Part shown: piece by piece, positions 1 to 9,611 of the stretch | Position numbering within the stretch: position 1 is the first letter of the stretch | How the letters are laid out: every line of letters starts with the position of its first letter | From: CAWFLT01 sp963816795 | Lineage (GTDB): Bacteria > Acidobacteriota > Vicinamibacteria > Vicinamibacterales > SCN-69-37 | Direction of reading: 5' to 3' | Length of the DNA: 64,000 bases | Assembly: GCA_963816795.1 (NCBI GenBank) | Contig: CAWFLT010000016.1 | Location: forward strand, 186,001 to 250,000 | Translations under genes and position numbers: made by a program | The notes under the pieces: model-generated | Seen by the model: the letters and a program-made list of their open reading frames with translations, nothing else | The model's database searches: none | What the model was told of the DNA's origin: nothing

Positions 1-149
1 TCTGCAACGACGCCCGCAATGTCGTCGGCCTGATGCCGCATCCGGAGCGCGCCTGCGAACCGGCGCTCGGCAGCCGGGACGGGTTGCTGCTGTTCGAGTC
101 TGTGGTCGACACGCTGACCAAACGAGGATCGCTCGCGCATGCCATTTGA
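1..149 (+). CDS. purQ: Phosphoribosylformylglycinamidine synthase, glutaminase subunit (3' end)
   Basis: Only the last 48 codons are in the window, read from base 3 to the TGA at 147-149. The text around GLMPHPERA is the conserved C-terminal signature of class I glutamine amidotransferases of the PurQ type, where the His and Glu of the catalytic triad sit (HPE). PurQ releases ammonia from glutamine for PurL in the fourth step of purine synthesis. The end overlaps the start of purL by 11 bases, so the two are translationally coupled, as expected for subunits of one complex. The call rests on the short motif plus the purL neighbour. Confidence 0.9.
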   Translation, partial: CNDARNVVGLMPHPERACEPALGSRDGLLLFESVVDTLTKRGSLAHAI

Positions 150-2390
150 CGCCGCGACGCTGGAACGCCACGGCATCACGCCGGGCGAGTACGACCGCAT
201 CGTCGAGCTCGTCGGCCGCGAGCCGAATCTCACCGAGCTCGGCATCTTCTCGGTCATGTGGTCCGAGCACTGCAGCTACAAGAGCTCGCGCGTGTATCTG
301 AAGACGTTGCCCACCGAGGGACCGCGCGTCGTGCAGGGCCCCGGCGAGAACGCCGGCGCGGTCGACATCGGCGACGGTCTCGCCGCCGTGTTCAAGATCG
401 AGTCGCACAATCATCCGTCGTTCATCGAGCCGTATCAGGGCGCCGCGACCGGCGTCGGCGGCATCATCCGCGACATCTTCACGATGGGCGCGCGGCCGAT
501 CGCGCTGATGAACGCGCTGCGATTCGGCCAGCTCGACGAACCGCGCAGCCGCCGGATCCTCCGCGGCGTCGTCGCCGGCATCGGCGGCTACGGCAACAGC
601 ATCGGGATTCCGACCATCGGCGGCGAGGTGAATGTTCGACGAGACCTACAGCGGCAATCCGCTCGTCAACGTCTTCTGCCTCGGCATCGCGAAGCACGAC
701 GCGCTCGTGAAGGGACGGGCGAGCGGCATCGGCAATCCCGTCTACTACGTCGGCGCCAAGACCGGCCGCGATGGGATTCACGGCGCGACGATGGCCTCCG
801 CCGAGTTCGACGACAAATCGGCGGAAAAGCGTCCGGCCGTGCAGGTCGGCGACCCGTTCATGGAGAAGCTGCTCCTCGAAGCGTGCCTCGAGGTCATGGC
901 CACGGACGCCTGCGTCGGCGTGCAGGACATGGGCGCGGCGGGACTGACGTGTTCGACGTGCGAAACGGGCGCGCGCGGCGGCGTCGGCGTCGAGATCGAC
1001 GTCGCGAAGGTGCCGCAGCGCGAGACCGGCATGACGCCCTACGAGATCATGCTGTCCGAGTCGCAGGAGCGCATGCTCCTCATCGTCAAGCGCGGGCGAG
1101 AAGCCGAAGTCGAGCGCGTGTTCGAGAAGTGGGACCTGCATGCCGTGCAGATCGGCGAGGTGACACCTGACGGTCTGTTGCGGGTGAAGCAGAACGGCGT
1201 CGTCGTGGCCGAGGTGCCGAATCTGGCGCTGACCGACGAAGCGCCGGTGTATCGGCGTCCTGTGCAGGCGCCTTCCGGCCGGGACGAGCTGCAGACCATC
1301 CCTCGCACGGCGCTGAAGTCCACTGCCGCGCCCCGGCGATGCGTTCTTCGCGCTGCTGTCGGCGCCGACGATCGCGAGCAAACGCTGGATCTACCGCCAG
1401 TACGACCACATGGTGCGGACGAACACGATCGTGCTGAACGGTCTTGGCGCCGGCGTCGTGCGCGTCAAGGGCACCGCGCGCGCGCTGGCGATGTCCGTTG
1501 ACGGCAACGGCCGCTACGGCTATCTCGATCCCCGGCAGGGAGCACGACTTGCGCTGGCTGAGGCCGCGCGTAACGTCGCGTGCGCCGGCGGCGCTGCCCA
1601 TCGGCGGGGACGAACTGCCTCAATTTCGGCAATCCCGAGCGGCCCGAGATCATGTGGCAGTTCGCGGAGGCGGTCGCCGGCCTCGGCGAGGCGTGCCGCG
1701 CTCTCGACATTCCAATTACCGGCGGCAACGTCAGCCTGTATAACGAAACCGACGGCCGCGCCATTCTTCCGACGCCGGTCATCGGCGTCGTCGGGCTCAT
1801 CGACGACGCGACTCGTGTGCTGACGCGCGTCTTCCGGTCCGCCGGTCTCGACGTCGTGCTGCTCGGCGACAACCACGGCGAGCTCGGCGGCAGCGAGTAT
1901 CTCAAGACAGTGCATGGCCTGTTGCGCGGCGCAGCCGCCGGTTCTCGATCTCGACCGCGAACGCGCATTGCAGCAGTTGCTGGTCGCCCTGGCGAAGGAC
2001 GGCCGGATTCAGTCGGCACACGACTGCGCGGAAGGCGGCGTCGCGGTGACGCTCGCCGAGTGCTGCTTCGATTCCGGCGGGATCGGCGTCGACGTCGCGC
2101 TGCCGGCGGCCGCTTCGGACGGCGGCGTCGATCTCCTTGCCGCCACGCTATTCGGCGAGTCGGCCTCGCGTGTCGTCGTGAGTGCCGCGCCGGAGCAGCT
2201 CGAGACGGTGCTCGCAGCGGCGCGTGCGGCCGGCGTGCCGGCTCGGCACGTCGGGCGGACGGGCGGGCAGCGCATCCGCATCGCCGTTGCCGATGCCGTC
2301 ACGATTGACTGCCCGGTCGCCGAGGCGGAAGCGCGGTGGGCATCCGGGCTCGCGAGCTGGATGGACGACGGCGTCGCGGCGATCGCGTAA
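139..2390 (+). CDS. purL: Phosphoribosylformylglycinamidine synthase II (frame broken)
   Basis: PurL converts FGAR, ATP and ammonia to FGAM. The N-terminus carries WSEHCSYKSS (residues 41-50), KIESHNHPS (86-94) and GAATGVGGIIRD (101-112), the ATP and FGAR binding signatures of the small-PurL family. The length over the whole span, about 750 residues, matches that family. The protein is spread over several frames: breaks lie near 633, 1325, 1595-1610 (two close together) and 1925, all in the +1 sense. Homology resumes exactly after each break (FDETYSGNPL, PGDAFFALLS, NCLNFGNP, PPVLDLDRER), so these look like sequencing indels, not decay. ATG at 139 overlaps the purQ end. Stop at 2388-2390. Confidence 0.9.
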
Positions 2391-2481
2391 ACGCACTCCG
2401 TCGCGATCTGCGACAATAGGACGAAGGCATCCGGCGTCGAGCGAGCGTGCGCGCGCGGGTGCCTGACCCGGCATTCCCCAT

Positions 2482-3885
2482 ATGGACAAGCTCAAGGAAG
2501 AATGCGGCGTCTTCGGAATCTACGGCCACTCTGAGTCTGCCAATCTCACCTACCTCGGGCTGTATGCCTTGCAGCATCGCGGCCAGGAGAGTGTGGGGAT
2601 CGCCTCGTCTGACGGGGCGAAGCTGGAGATTCACAAGGCGATGGGCTACGTCGCCGACAGCTTCGACAGCGCCACCATCAGTCGCCTGGCCGGAATGAGC
2701 GCGGTCGGTCATGTCCGCTACTCGACGGCGGGCGAGAGCGGGCTCAAGAACGCGCAGCCGATCCTCATCGATTGTGCGCACGGCGAAATCGCGATCTGCC
2801 ACAACGGCAATCTCGTGAACGCGCAGGAGCTGCGCGATGCGCTCGTCGGTCAGGGATCGATTTTTCAGACCACGAGCGACACGGAGGTGTTGCTGCATCT
2901 GTACGCGCGGTCGCGCGCCGCGACGCCGGAGGCCGCACTGGTCGAGGCGATCACGCAGGCGCAGGGCGCGTTCTCGCTCGTCGTCCTCACGAAGGACCGG
3001 CTGATTGCCGTGCGCGACCCGCACGGCTTCCGGCCGTTGACGCTCGGCCGGCTTGGCGACGCCTACATCGTCTGCTCCGAGACCTGCGCTCTCGATCTCA
3101 TCGACGCCGAATGGATTCGCGACATCGAACCGGGCGAGATGTTGGTGGTGGGCCCGGAGGGAGAGAAGTCGATCCGTCCGTTCCCGCCGGCGCCGTCAGC
3201 GCACTGCATCTTCGAGCACGTCTACTTCGCGCGCCCCGACTCGTACGTATTCGGCAAGAGCGTCAATGAAGTGCGGACTGAGCTCGGGCACGTGCTCGCG
3301 CGCGAGCAACCCGCACTCGCCGACATCGTCGTGCCGGTGCCGGACTCGGGCGTGTGCGCGGCGACTGGATTTGCCGAGATGTCGGGTCTGCCGTTGAAGA
3401 TGGGCCTGATCAGGAATCACTACGTCGGGCGCACGTTCATCGAGCCGCACCAGTCCATCCGGCACTTCGGCGTCCGCGTGAAGCTCAATCCGGTCAAGAG
3501 CATCCTGCAGGGTCAACGTGTGGTCCTGGTCGACGATTCGATCGTCCGCGGCACGACGAGCCGCAAGATCGTCAGGATGGTCCGCGCGGCCGGAGCGAGC
3601 GAGGTCCACATGCGGATCAGCTGTCCGCCGACGATTTCGCCCTGCTTCTACGGCGTCGACACGCCGAAACGAGCCGAGCTGATCGCCGCCACCCACTCGA
3701 TCGAGGAAGTCCGGCGCTACATCGGGGCCGACTCGCTCGGGTATCTCAGCCTGGACGGCATGCTCTCGGCCGTCGGGCCGGCTCGCAAGTCGTACTGCAC
3801 GTCCTGCTATACCGGCCAGTATCCCGTCGCGTTTCCCGTCAATGAAAGCGCGTATCTCCAACTGGCGTTGAAGCCAATCGAATGA
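2482..3885 (+). CDS. purF: Amidophosphoribosyltransferase
   Basis: PurF makes phosphoribosylamine from PRPP and glutamine, the first committed step of purine synthesis. The 467-residue product begins MDKLKEECGVFG. Cys8 is the N-terminal nucleophile of the glutaminase domain, exposed after removal of a short propeptide, as in the Bacillus-type enzyme. The PRPP site VVLVDDSIVRGTT lies near residues 346-358. Cysteines near residues 241, 390 and at the C-terminal SYCTSCYTG suggest the 4Fe-4S cluster of that subclass, but the ligands are assigned by family knowledge only. It follows purL after 91 bases. The stop overlaps the next gene by ATGA. The frame is intact. Confidence 0.96.
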   Translation: MDKLKEECGVFGIYGHSESANLTYLGLYALQHRGQESVGIASSDGAKLEIHKAMGYVADSFDSATISRLAGMSAVGHVRYSTAGESGLKNAQPILIDCAHGEIAICHNGNLVNAQELRDALVGQGSIFQTTSDTEVLLHLYARSRAATPEAALVEAITQAQGAFSLVVLTKDRLIAVRDPHGFRPLTLGRLGDAYIVCSETCALDLIDAEWIRDIEPGEMLVVGPEGEKSIRPFPPAPSAHCIFEHVYFARPDSYVFGKSVNEVRTELGHVLAREQPALADIVVPVPDSGVCAATGFAEMSGLPLKMGLIRNHYVGRTFIEPHQSIRHFGVRVKLNPVKSILQGQRVVLVDDSIVRGTTSRKIVRMVRAAGASEVHMRISCPPTISPCFYGVDTPKRAELIAATHSIEEVRRYIGADSLGYLSLDGMLSAVGPARKSYCTSCYTGQYPVAFPVNESAYLQLALKPIE

Positions 3886-5137
3886 GACCCATGCGCAGTG
3901 TCGTAGTCGCCGTCGTAATGTGCGGCGCGGTATTGAGTGCGGCACCGGGGGCCAGGACGGCCCGCGGGCAGTCGCAGACCGCGCAGCAGCCACCGAAGCC
4001 GGCCGTGCCGGCGCCCGCAACGCCCACCGCACCGACGACCTCGGCAGCCACCGCGGCCGACTTGCAGGCGGCGATCGACAAGCTCGGCTCGTTCGACTTT
4101 CAGGCGCGCATGGAAGCGGCGCGGCTGATCCGGCGCGCCGCCGCGGAGACGGTCGTGCCGCTCCTCACCCGCGCGGCACGCTCGCACGCCGATGAATACG
4201 TCCGCTATCGCGCGCTGACCCTGCTGGCGGGATTTGGCGGCCCGACCGTGTCCGCCGGTCATGAAGGAGCTCCGGAACGACCGTAACGACCGGATCCGCA
4301 CCGTGCTTTTCGCCTTCTGGGAGCATTCGCCGGATCCGACGATGCTGTCGTCGCTGATCGAGGGCCTCGAAAAGGAAAGCTCGGAGTTCGTGCGGCCGGC
4401 GCTGACGCGCTCGATTGCGGCGCAAGGCAGCGAGGCGCGCGCCCGCGCCGCGCTCGTGCCCCTGGTGGCGCGGGGCGACAACTATTTCCGCGGCGCGGTG
4501 ATCGAAGCACTCGGCGATTACAGCGGCACCTACGCGCTCGCCGAGATCGCGGAGGTCGCCAGGCTCGACGGTCCGCTCCAGGACGACGCGATTCTCGCGC
4601 TCGGCAAGATCGGCGACTCGTCGACGGTCGCGTTGCTCGGCGAGCTTGCAGAAGACCGCGTCGCGCGAGCTGCAACCCGCGATCGTCGCGGCGCTGTGCA
4701 TGCTGAAGCAGGGGTGCGAAGCCGCCGACGAGTATTTCCGGAAGACCTTGACGTATGCGTCCACCACCGATGGATACGCGGCGCTCTTGCGCGGTGTCGT
4801 CCGTGCACTCGGCGACCTGGCGGCACGTGGACGGGTCGCGTCACTCGCCGCGCTCTTCGAGGCGGGCATCAAGGCGCGCGAGGAAGCACGCGGCACAATC
4901 GCACTCGGCGTCGGGCACGTGGCGCTGCGCGACCCGGCGGTCGTGCTGACCGCGCTCGAAGCGCTCAAGGATCCTGCCGCGGCCATCGAGCTCGTCCGTG
5001 ACGCCTTCGACATGCTGAACGAGGACTACGAGGAAGAGCGATTCTTCGTCGAGATGCGGCGCGCTTATTGGGCCGCGGCGGCCGGGTCGTCACGTCGCAG
5101 GATTACCGAGACGCTCATCCAAAAGCTGGAGTTCTGA
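3882..5137 (+). CDS. Exported HEAT-repeat protein inside the purine operon (frame broken)
   Basis: The N-terminus (MRPMRSVVVAVVMCGAVLS) is a signal peptide, followed by a Pro/Ala/Thr linker. From about residue 60 there are alternating helical repeats with HEAT/PBS-lyase character, such as FDFQARMEAARLIRRAA, SSEFVRPALTRSI and NYFRGAVIEALGDY. The C-terminal third is also helical and ends IQKLEF. Breaks near 4250 and 4645 (both +1) split the frame, but the repeats continue. Its ATG overlaps the purF stop (ATGA) and its TGA abuts the purM GTG, so it is co-transcribed with purine genes. HEAT proteins are usually binding scaffolds. An exported scaffold has no obvious role in purine synthesis, and no function is claimed. 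Confidence 0.75.
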
Positions 5138-6128
5138 GTGGCCGAGCTCGACTACCGCGATGCTGGCGTCGACATCGATGCCGGCAACGAAGCCGTCCGC
5201 CGGATCAAATCGCTCGCGCGCGCGACCTACACGCCGGGCGTCGTCTCGGGTGTCGGATCGTTCGGCGGACTCTTTGCGCTCGATCGCTCGATTGCCGATC
5301 CTGTGCTCGTCGCCAGCGCCGACGGCGTCGGGACCAAGCTCAAGCTCGCGTTCCTGACCGGCATCCACGACACGATCGGCGTCGATCTGGTCAATCACTG
5401 CGTCAACGACATTCTCGTGCAAGGCGCCCGGCCGCTGTTCTTTCTCGACTATCTGGCGACCGGGAAGCTGTCGCCAGTCGTCGCCGAGCAGATCGTGCGC
5501 GGCATGGCCGCCGCGTGTCGCGAGAATGGCTGCGCGCTGCTCGGCGGCGAGACCGCGGAGATGCCCGGGTTCTATCAGCCGGGCGAGTACGACGTCGCCG
5601 GATTCATCGTCGGGCTCGTCTCGCGTGCGCGCGTGATCGACGGCGCCTCGATCGTCGCTGGCGACATCCTGATCGCGTTGCCGTCGTCGGGCCTGCACAC
5701 GAACGGCTACTCGCTGGCGCGCCGGATCGTCTTCGACGTGCTCGGCCTGTCGATCGACAGTCACGTCCCCGAGCTTGGCGAGACGGTCGCCGCCGCGCTG
5801 ATGCGGCCGCATCGGTCCTATCTGCCGCAGATCGGTCCGCTCCTCGACTCGGGCTGGATCAAAGGGATGGCCCACATCACCGGCGGCGGCATCACGGAAA
5901 ACCTGCCACGGATTCTGCCCGACGGGCGCCACTTCACGCTCGATCGCCAGAGCTGGACCGTGCCGCCGCTCTTCACCTGGCTCCAGCAAGCGGGCGGAAT
6001 CGACGAGGCGGAGATGTTCCGCGCCCTCAACATGGGCGTCGGCTCTAATCGCCGTCACTTCACCCAACCACGCGTCGTCTCTGCTCGCCGCCCTCCCCGG
6101 CGCCTGGCCTCTCGGCTCGATCACCTAA
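5138..6128 (+). CDS. purM: Phosphoribosylformylglycinamidine cyclo-ligase (frame broken near 3' end)
   Basis: PurM closes the imidazole ring, turning FGAM into AIR. Visible signatures are VASADGVGTKLK (nucleotide site), the metal/phosphate loop LLGGETAEMPGFY, and the HITGGGITENLPR region. The start is GTG at 5138, directly after the stop of the HEAT gene. The open frame runs past NMGVG at about 6042 into unrelated sequence, but a +1 shift there restores a normal PurM tail (ALIAVTSPNHASSLL, then ending GSIT) and a TAA at 6126-6128. So purM is probably full length (about 330 residues) and not truncated by the transposase that follows 40 bases later. Confidence 0.9.
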
Positions 6129-6776
6129 CTCCTTCATTCGCAACATCTTCCGCTTCGCTCCTGTGGCGTTTTCCACAGGTTGGGGGACGGGCCTGTTTTC
6201 CACAGTTCTGGCCGATTTGGGGACAGGCCTCGCCAACTGCTCCCGTAGTGTCAGCACGGCGTTGACATACTCGACCCAGGCCGCCGACTCGAGAAACGCG
6301 GTCCGGACCAACGGCACACGGTGTTCAACGCTCAGCCGTTCGGAGAGGCTGCACCAGGGCCAATCCTGGGCGCGCCGCACCAATCGCGCGCGCAGCGCGT
6401 TTCGCTCGACGTAGCGGCACACACGGACGAGTTGGTCGGGCGAGTCGATCGCGTGCGATTTGAATCGCCCCTGATACACAGGGCCTTGGCCGACCGTCTT
6501 GCGACGCAGGTGAAGCCGTACCGCATGGGTAGTTGATACCCAGTGGAGCAGCTTGGAGAGCTGCGGCGGGTCGACAGGACCCACAACGAGGTGCCAGTGA
6601 TTCGACATGATGCAGAACGCGAGCAGACGAACCGGGTGGCGTTTGAGGCCCTCGCAGAGCAGGCCCAGAAACTCTCGATAGTCGTGTGACCGCGGAAACA
6701 GCGGGGTTTTTCGCACGCTTCGATTGATCACGTGGAAGAATGTGGCGGGCGCGGCGGAACGGGGTCGTCTCGGCAT
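6060..6776 (-). CDS. REP-associated tyrosine transposase (RAYT, Y1/HUH family)
   Basis: The 238-residue protein has the HUH motif in MSNHWHLVV and, downstream, the catalytic tyrosine motif VCRYVERNALRARLV (Y-x3-N), in the order and spacing of transposase IS200/RAYT proteins (TnpA_REP). Such enzymes nick single-stranded DNA at palindromic REP sequences. The gene lies between two inverted 63-bp repeats (6169-6231 and 6832-6894). Its reading frame passes through the left repeat and stops at 6060, inside the antisense of the purM tail, so the last 50 or so residues are probably not family sequence. It is on the strand opposite to the purine genes. Both catalytic motifs are intact. Confidence 0.9.
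   Translation of the reverse strand: MPRRPRSAAPATFFHVINRSVRKTPLFPRSHDYREFLGLLCEGLKRHPVRLLAFCIMSNHWHLVVGPVDPPQLSKLLHWVSTTHAVRLHLRRKTVGQGPVYQGRFKSHAIDSPDQLVRVCRYVERNALRARLVRRAQDWPWCSLSERLSVEHRVPLVRTAFLESAAWVEYVNAVLTLREQLARPVPKSARTVENRPVPQPVENATGAKRKMLRMKELGDRAERPGAGEGGEQRRRVVG
6169..6231 (+). repeat. Left inverted repeat of the RAYT unit
   Basis: The repeat holds two copies of TTTTCCACAG (6169-6178 and from about 6196), each linked to a GGGGACRGGCCT core. Against the reverse complement of 6832-6894, 39 bases at one end are identical and about six differences fall in the middle. REP-like palindromes recognised by RAYT enzymes have this kind of composite layout. Confidence 0.85.
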
Positions 6777-6831
6777 TGTCGCTCCAGGGCGAGTCGACTA
6801 AGCAAGGGCAATGCCGAGTGCGCGCGTTTTG

Positions 6832-6894
6832 GAGGCCTGTCCCCGAACAGGCAGAAACTGTGGAAAACAGGCCCGTCCCCCAACCTGTGGAAAA
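6832..6894 (-). repeat. Right inverted repeat of the RAYT unit
   Basis: This is the reverse-complement partner of 6169-6231, with the same two TTTTCCACAG units and GGGGAC cores. Its outer end overlaps the purN start codon region. Confidence 0.85.
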
Positions 6895-7520
6895 GTCGAG
6901 AGTGGCTGTGCTGATTTCGGGGCGCGGCAGTAATTTGGGGGCGATTCTCGAGGCGATCGCGGCGGGGCGGTTGGCGGCACGCGTCGCGGTGGTGATCTCG
7001 AATCGCGCAGACGCGGCGGGACTCGCTCGGGCGCGCGACGCCGGGATTGAGACACTCGTCATGCCGCATCGCGACTACCCGTCGCGCGAGGCGTATGACG
7101 ACGCGCTCGTCGAGGCGATTCGCGAGCGCCGCGTCGGTCTTGATCTGCCTCGCCGGATTCATGCGGCGGCTGGGGCGCCGGTTCTGCGACGCGTTTCCGC
7201 ACGCGGTCCTCAACATTCACCCCTCTCTGCTGCCGGCGTTTCCGGGCGTCGACGCGCAACGGCAGGCGCTCGAACACGGCGTCCACGTCACCGGCGTCAC
7301 CGTCCATTTCGTGACGCCCGAGCTCGATGCCGGCCCGATCGTCATGCAGACGCCGGTCCCGGTCGAGCCGGGTGACTCCGCCGAGACGCTGGCGGCGCGC
7401 ATCCTCGTCGAAGAGCATCGGCTGTATCCAGAGGCGATCGCCCGCGTCATCGACGGCCACTGGCGGATCGACGGCCGGCGCGTCGTCTTCGACCCGCCGG
7501 CCACGCCGCAGCGCGGCTAG
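6887..7520 (+). CDS. purN: Phosphoribosylglycinamide formyltransferase (frame broken)
   Basis: PurN transfers a formyl group from 10-formyl-THF to GAR. The N-terminus VAVLISGRGSNLGAIL is the conserved phosphate-binding start of the family. The catalytic block LNIHPSLLPAFPGVDAQRQ (Asn and His) and the HVTGVTVHFV strand are present, ending at the TAG at 7518-7520. A +1 break near 7135 splits the ORF between AIRERRV and ICLAGFMRRLG. The start is placed at GTG 6887, giving four residues before VAVLI as in relatives. An alternative is GTG 6902. The 6887 codon comes from the right inverted repeat of the RAYT unit, so the insertion may have replaced the original translation start. Confidence 0.9.
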
Positions 7521-7540
7521 AGGGTTGGTATAGTCGCGTC

Positions 7541-8350
7541 ATGCCGCGCACGTGCCGACGATCCTGCCAGGCGATCGCGCTGCTCCTGGCGCTGACCGTC
7601 GCGCCGGGCTGCGATCAACTGACGCCTCCTCCTCCGTCACAGACGGCCTTTACGGCCGTGGCCGCGCCAGGTCGTGTCATCGATCTGGGCCACGCCCTCT
7701 CGACGGCCGATCCGACATGGAGTGGAACGCCGGCGTTCTCGCACACGCCGACCGCGACGATCGCGAAGGACACCTACTTCGGCGCGACGTTCTCAGCCGA
7801 CGAGCACTTTGGCACGCACGTCGACGCTCCGGCGCACTTCGCGGCCGCCGGCTGGACGGTCGATCAGATTCCCGCGGATCGGTTGGTCCTGCCCGGCGTG
7901 CGGATCGACGTCACGGCGAAGGTCGCCGCTGACGAAGACTATCGCGTCACGGTTGACGATCTGACCGACTTCGAGCGCACGGCAGGCGCGATTCCTGAGC
8001 GGTCGATCGTCTTCATCGCGACCGGCTGGGACGCGCGTTGGCCCGAAGCGCGCTACATGAATTCTCGCGCCGGCACGAAGCACTTTCCCGGACTGTCCGT
8101 CGATGCGGTCACGTACCTCACGCGGACGCGCCGCGTCGCCGCCATCGGCATCGATACCCCCAGCATCGACCATGGTCCGTCGGCGAACTTCGAGGCGCAC
8201 CGCGTCTCGATGGCCGAGAACATCTACCACGTCGAAAACGCGACCGGCCTGACGGCGCTGCCGGCCACTGGCTTCACGGTGGTCGTCGCGCCGGTCAAGA
8301 TCCGCGGCGGCAGCGGCGCGCCCGCCCGCGTCTACGCGCTCGTCAAATGA
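7541..8350 (+). CDS. Cyclase-family metal-dependent hydrolase, lipoprotein (kynurenine formamidase-like)
   Basis: The 269-residue product starts with a lipoprotein signal whose lipobox ends at Cys24 (TVAPGC), so it is predicted to be anchored in a membrane facing the periplasm. The metal-binding signature of the cyclase family (PF04199), HxGTHxDxPxH, appears as HFGTHVDAPAHF (H89, H93, D95, H99). The family includes kynurenine formamidase and isatin hydrolase, which open amide bonds, but many members are uncharacterised and the substrate cannot be read here. The sequence IGIDTPSIDHG near residue 205 is also typical. It is 20 bases after purN and 34 before tyrS, on the same strand. Confidence 0.85.
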   Translation: MPRTCRRSCQAIALLLALTVAPGCDQLTPPPPSQTAFTAVAAPGRVIDLGHALSTADPTWSGTPAFSHTPTATIAKDTYFGATFSADEHFGTHVDAPAHFAAAGWTVDQIPADRLVLPGVRIDVTAKVAADEDYRVTVDDLTDFERTAGAIPERSIVFIATGWDARWPEARYMNSRAGTKHFPGLSVDAVTYLTRTRRVAAIGIDTPSIDHGPSANFEAHRVSMAENIYHVENATGLTALPATGFTVVVAPVKIRGGSGAPARVYALVK

Positions 8351-8384
8351 CCGCCGCGGTCGTTTCCAGTACGATACGTGTCCG

Positions 8385-9611
8385 ATGACCGTCGACGACC
8401 AGTTTGCCTACCTGACGAAGGGGTGCGTGGACATCGTTCGCGCGGGAGAGTTGCGGGCCAAACTCGAGCGCGCGGTGACCACGGCCACGCCGCTGACGGT
8501 AAAGGTCGGCTTCGACCCGACCGCCCCCGACCTGCACCTCGGCCACACCGTGCTCATTCGCAAGATGAAGCACTTTCAGGATCTCGGGCACCGCGTCATC
8601 TTCGTCATCGGCGACTTCACGGGAATGATTGGCGATCCGACCGGCCGATCCAAGACGCGGCCGCCGCTGTCGGTCGATGAAATCGCCGCCAACGCCGAGA
8701 CCTACAAAGCGCAGGTCTTCACGATCCTCGATCGCGACAAGACCGTGGTCGACTTCAATTCCCGCTGGCTGAGTCCGCTCGGCGCTGACGGGCTGATCCG
8801 GCTCGCGGCGCGCTACAACGTGGCGCAGATGCTCGAGCGGCGCGACTTCAAGCAGCGGTACGAGACCGGAAAGCCGATTGCGATCCACGAGTTCCTCTAC
8901 CCGCTGGCGCAGGCGTACGACTCGGTCTACCTGAAGGCCGACGTCGAGCTCGGTGGGACCGACCAGCTCTTCAACCTCAATGTCGGGCGCGACATCATGC
9001 CGAGCTACGGGCTCGAGGCGCAGATCGTCATGACCACGCCGCTGCTCGAAGGCCTGGACGGCGTCGACAAGATGTCGAAGAGCCTCGGCAATTACGTCGG
9101 CGTCACAGAGACGCCCGACGAGATGTTCGGCAAGCTGATGTCGATCAGCGACGATCTGATGTGGCGTTACTACCTGCTGCTCACCGATCGGACGACGACG
9201 GAGATTGACACGCTGCGCGCGAGGGTTGGCGCCGGCGAGCTGCACCCGAAGCAGGCGAAGATCGATCTCGCGGTCGAAATCGTTTCGGGATTCCATTCCG
9301 CCGGCGTGGCTCGCGCCGCCGCCGAGGCGTTTGCCGCGCGGTTCGAGCGGGGCGAGCTCGCGGCTGACGACCTTCCGCAGGTGGACGTCGTCGTGGCGGA
9401 CGCGTCGATTGGCCTCGCCAAGGTCGTGGCCGAGGCGGGTCTGGCCGCATCGACGAGCGAAGCGTCGCGCAAGATTCAGCAGGGCGGAGTCAAAGTCGAT
9501 CGCGAGCGGATCACCGACATCAAGCACCGCATCGCAGCCGACCGCGGCTCGATCGTGCTCGAAGTCGGCCGTCGCGCCGCGCGCGTGCGGCTGACGCCGT
9601 CCGCCGGATGA
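8385..9611 (+). CDS. tyrS: Tyrosyl-tRNA synthetase
   Basis: This is a class I aminoacyl-tRNA synthetase charging tRNA-Tyr. The HIGH-equivalent HLGH is at residues 51-54 and KMSKS near 229-233. The tyrosine-binding segment EFLYPLAQAYDS lies between them with the downstream LGGTDQLFNLNVGRD. The C-terminal 65 residues form an S4-like RNA-binding domain (STSEASRKIQQGGVKVD). The length of 408 residues and the GFDPTAPDLHLGH start match the TyrZ-like bacterial group. The stop overlaps the next gene by ATGA. The frame is intact. Confidence 0.96.
   Translation: MTVDDQFAYLTKGCVDIVRAGELRAKLERAVTTATPLTVKVGFDPTAPDLHLGHTVLIRKMKHFQDLGHRVIFVIGDFTGMIGDPTGRSKTRPPLSVDEIAANAETYKAQVFTILDRDKTVVDFNSRWLSPLGADGLIRLAARYNVAQMLERRDFKQRYETGKPIAIHEFLYPLAQAYDSVYLKADVELGGTDQLFNLNVGRDIMPSYGLEAQIVMTTPLLEGLDGVDKMSKSLGNYVGVTETPDEMFGKLMSISDDLMWRYYLLLTDRTTTEIDTLRARVGAGELHPKQAKIDLAVEIVSGFHSAGVARAAAEAFAARFERGELAADDLPQVDVVVADASIGLAKVVAEAGLAASTSEASRKIQQGGVKVDRERITDIKHRIAADRGSIVLEVGRRAARVRLTPSAG

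Larger units (their letters stand above)
6169..6894. mobile_element. RAYT transposase unit bounded by inverted repeats
   Basis: A 726-bp unit made of a Y1 transposase gene and two 63-bp terminal repeats in inverted orientation. It sits between purM (stop 6128) and purN. Its right end reaches into purN: the GTG that best starts purN (6887) is the last part of the right repeat. No target-site duplication is obvious, which fits the HUH mechanism. Confidence 0.75.

Noticed and set aside
6043..6265. Truncation of purM by the RAYT unit, as the open frame runs into unrelated sequence.
   Set aside because: A one-base shift near 6043 restores a normal PurM tail with a stop at 6126-6128, before the left repeat.
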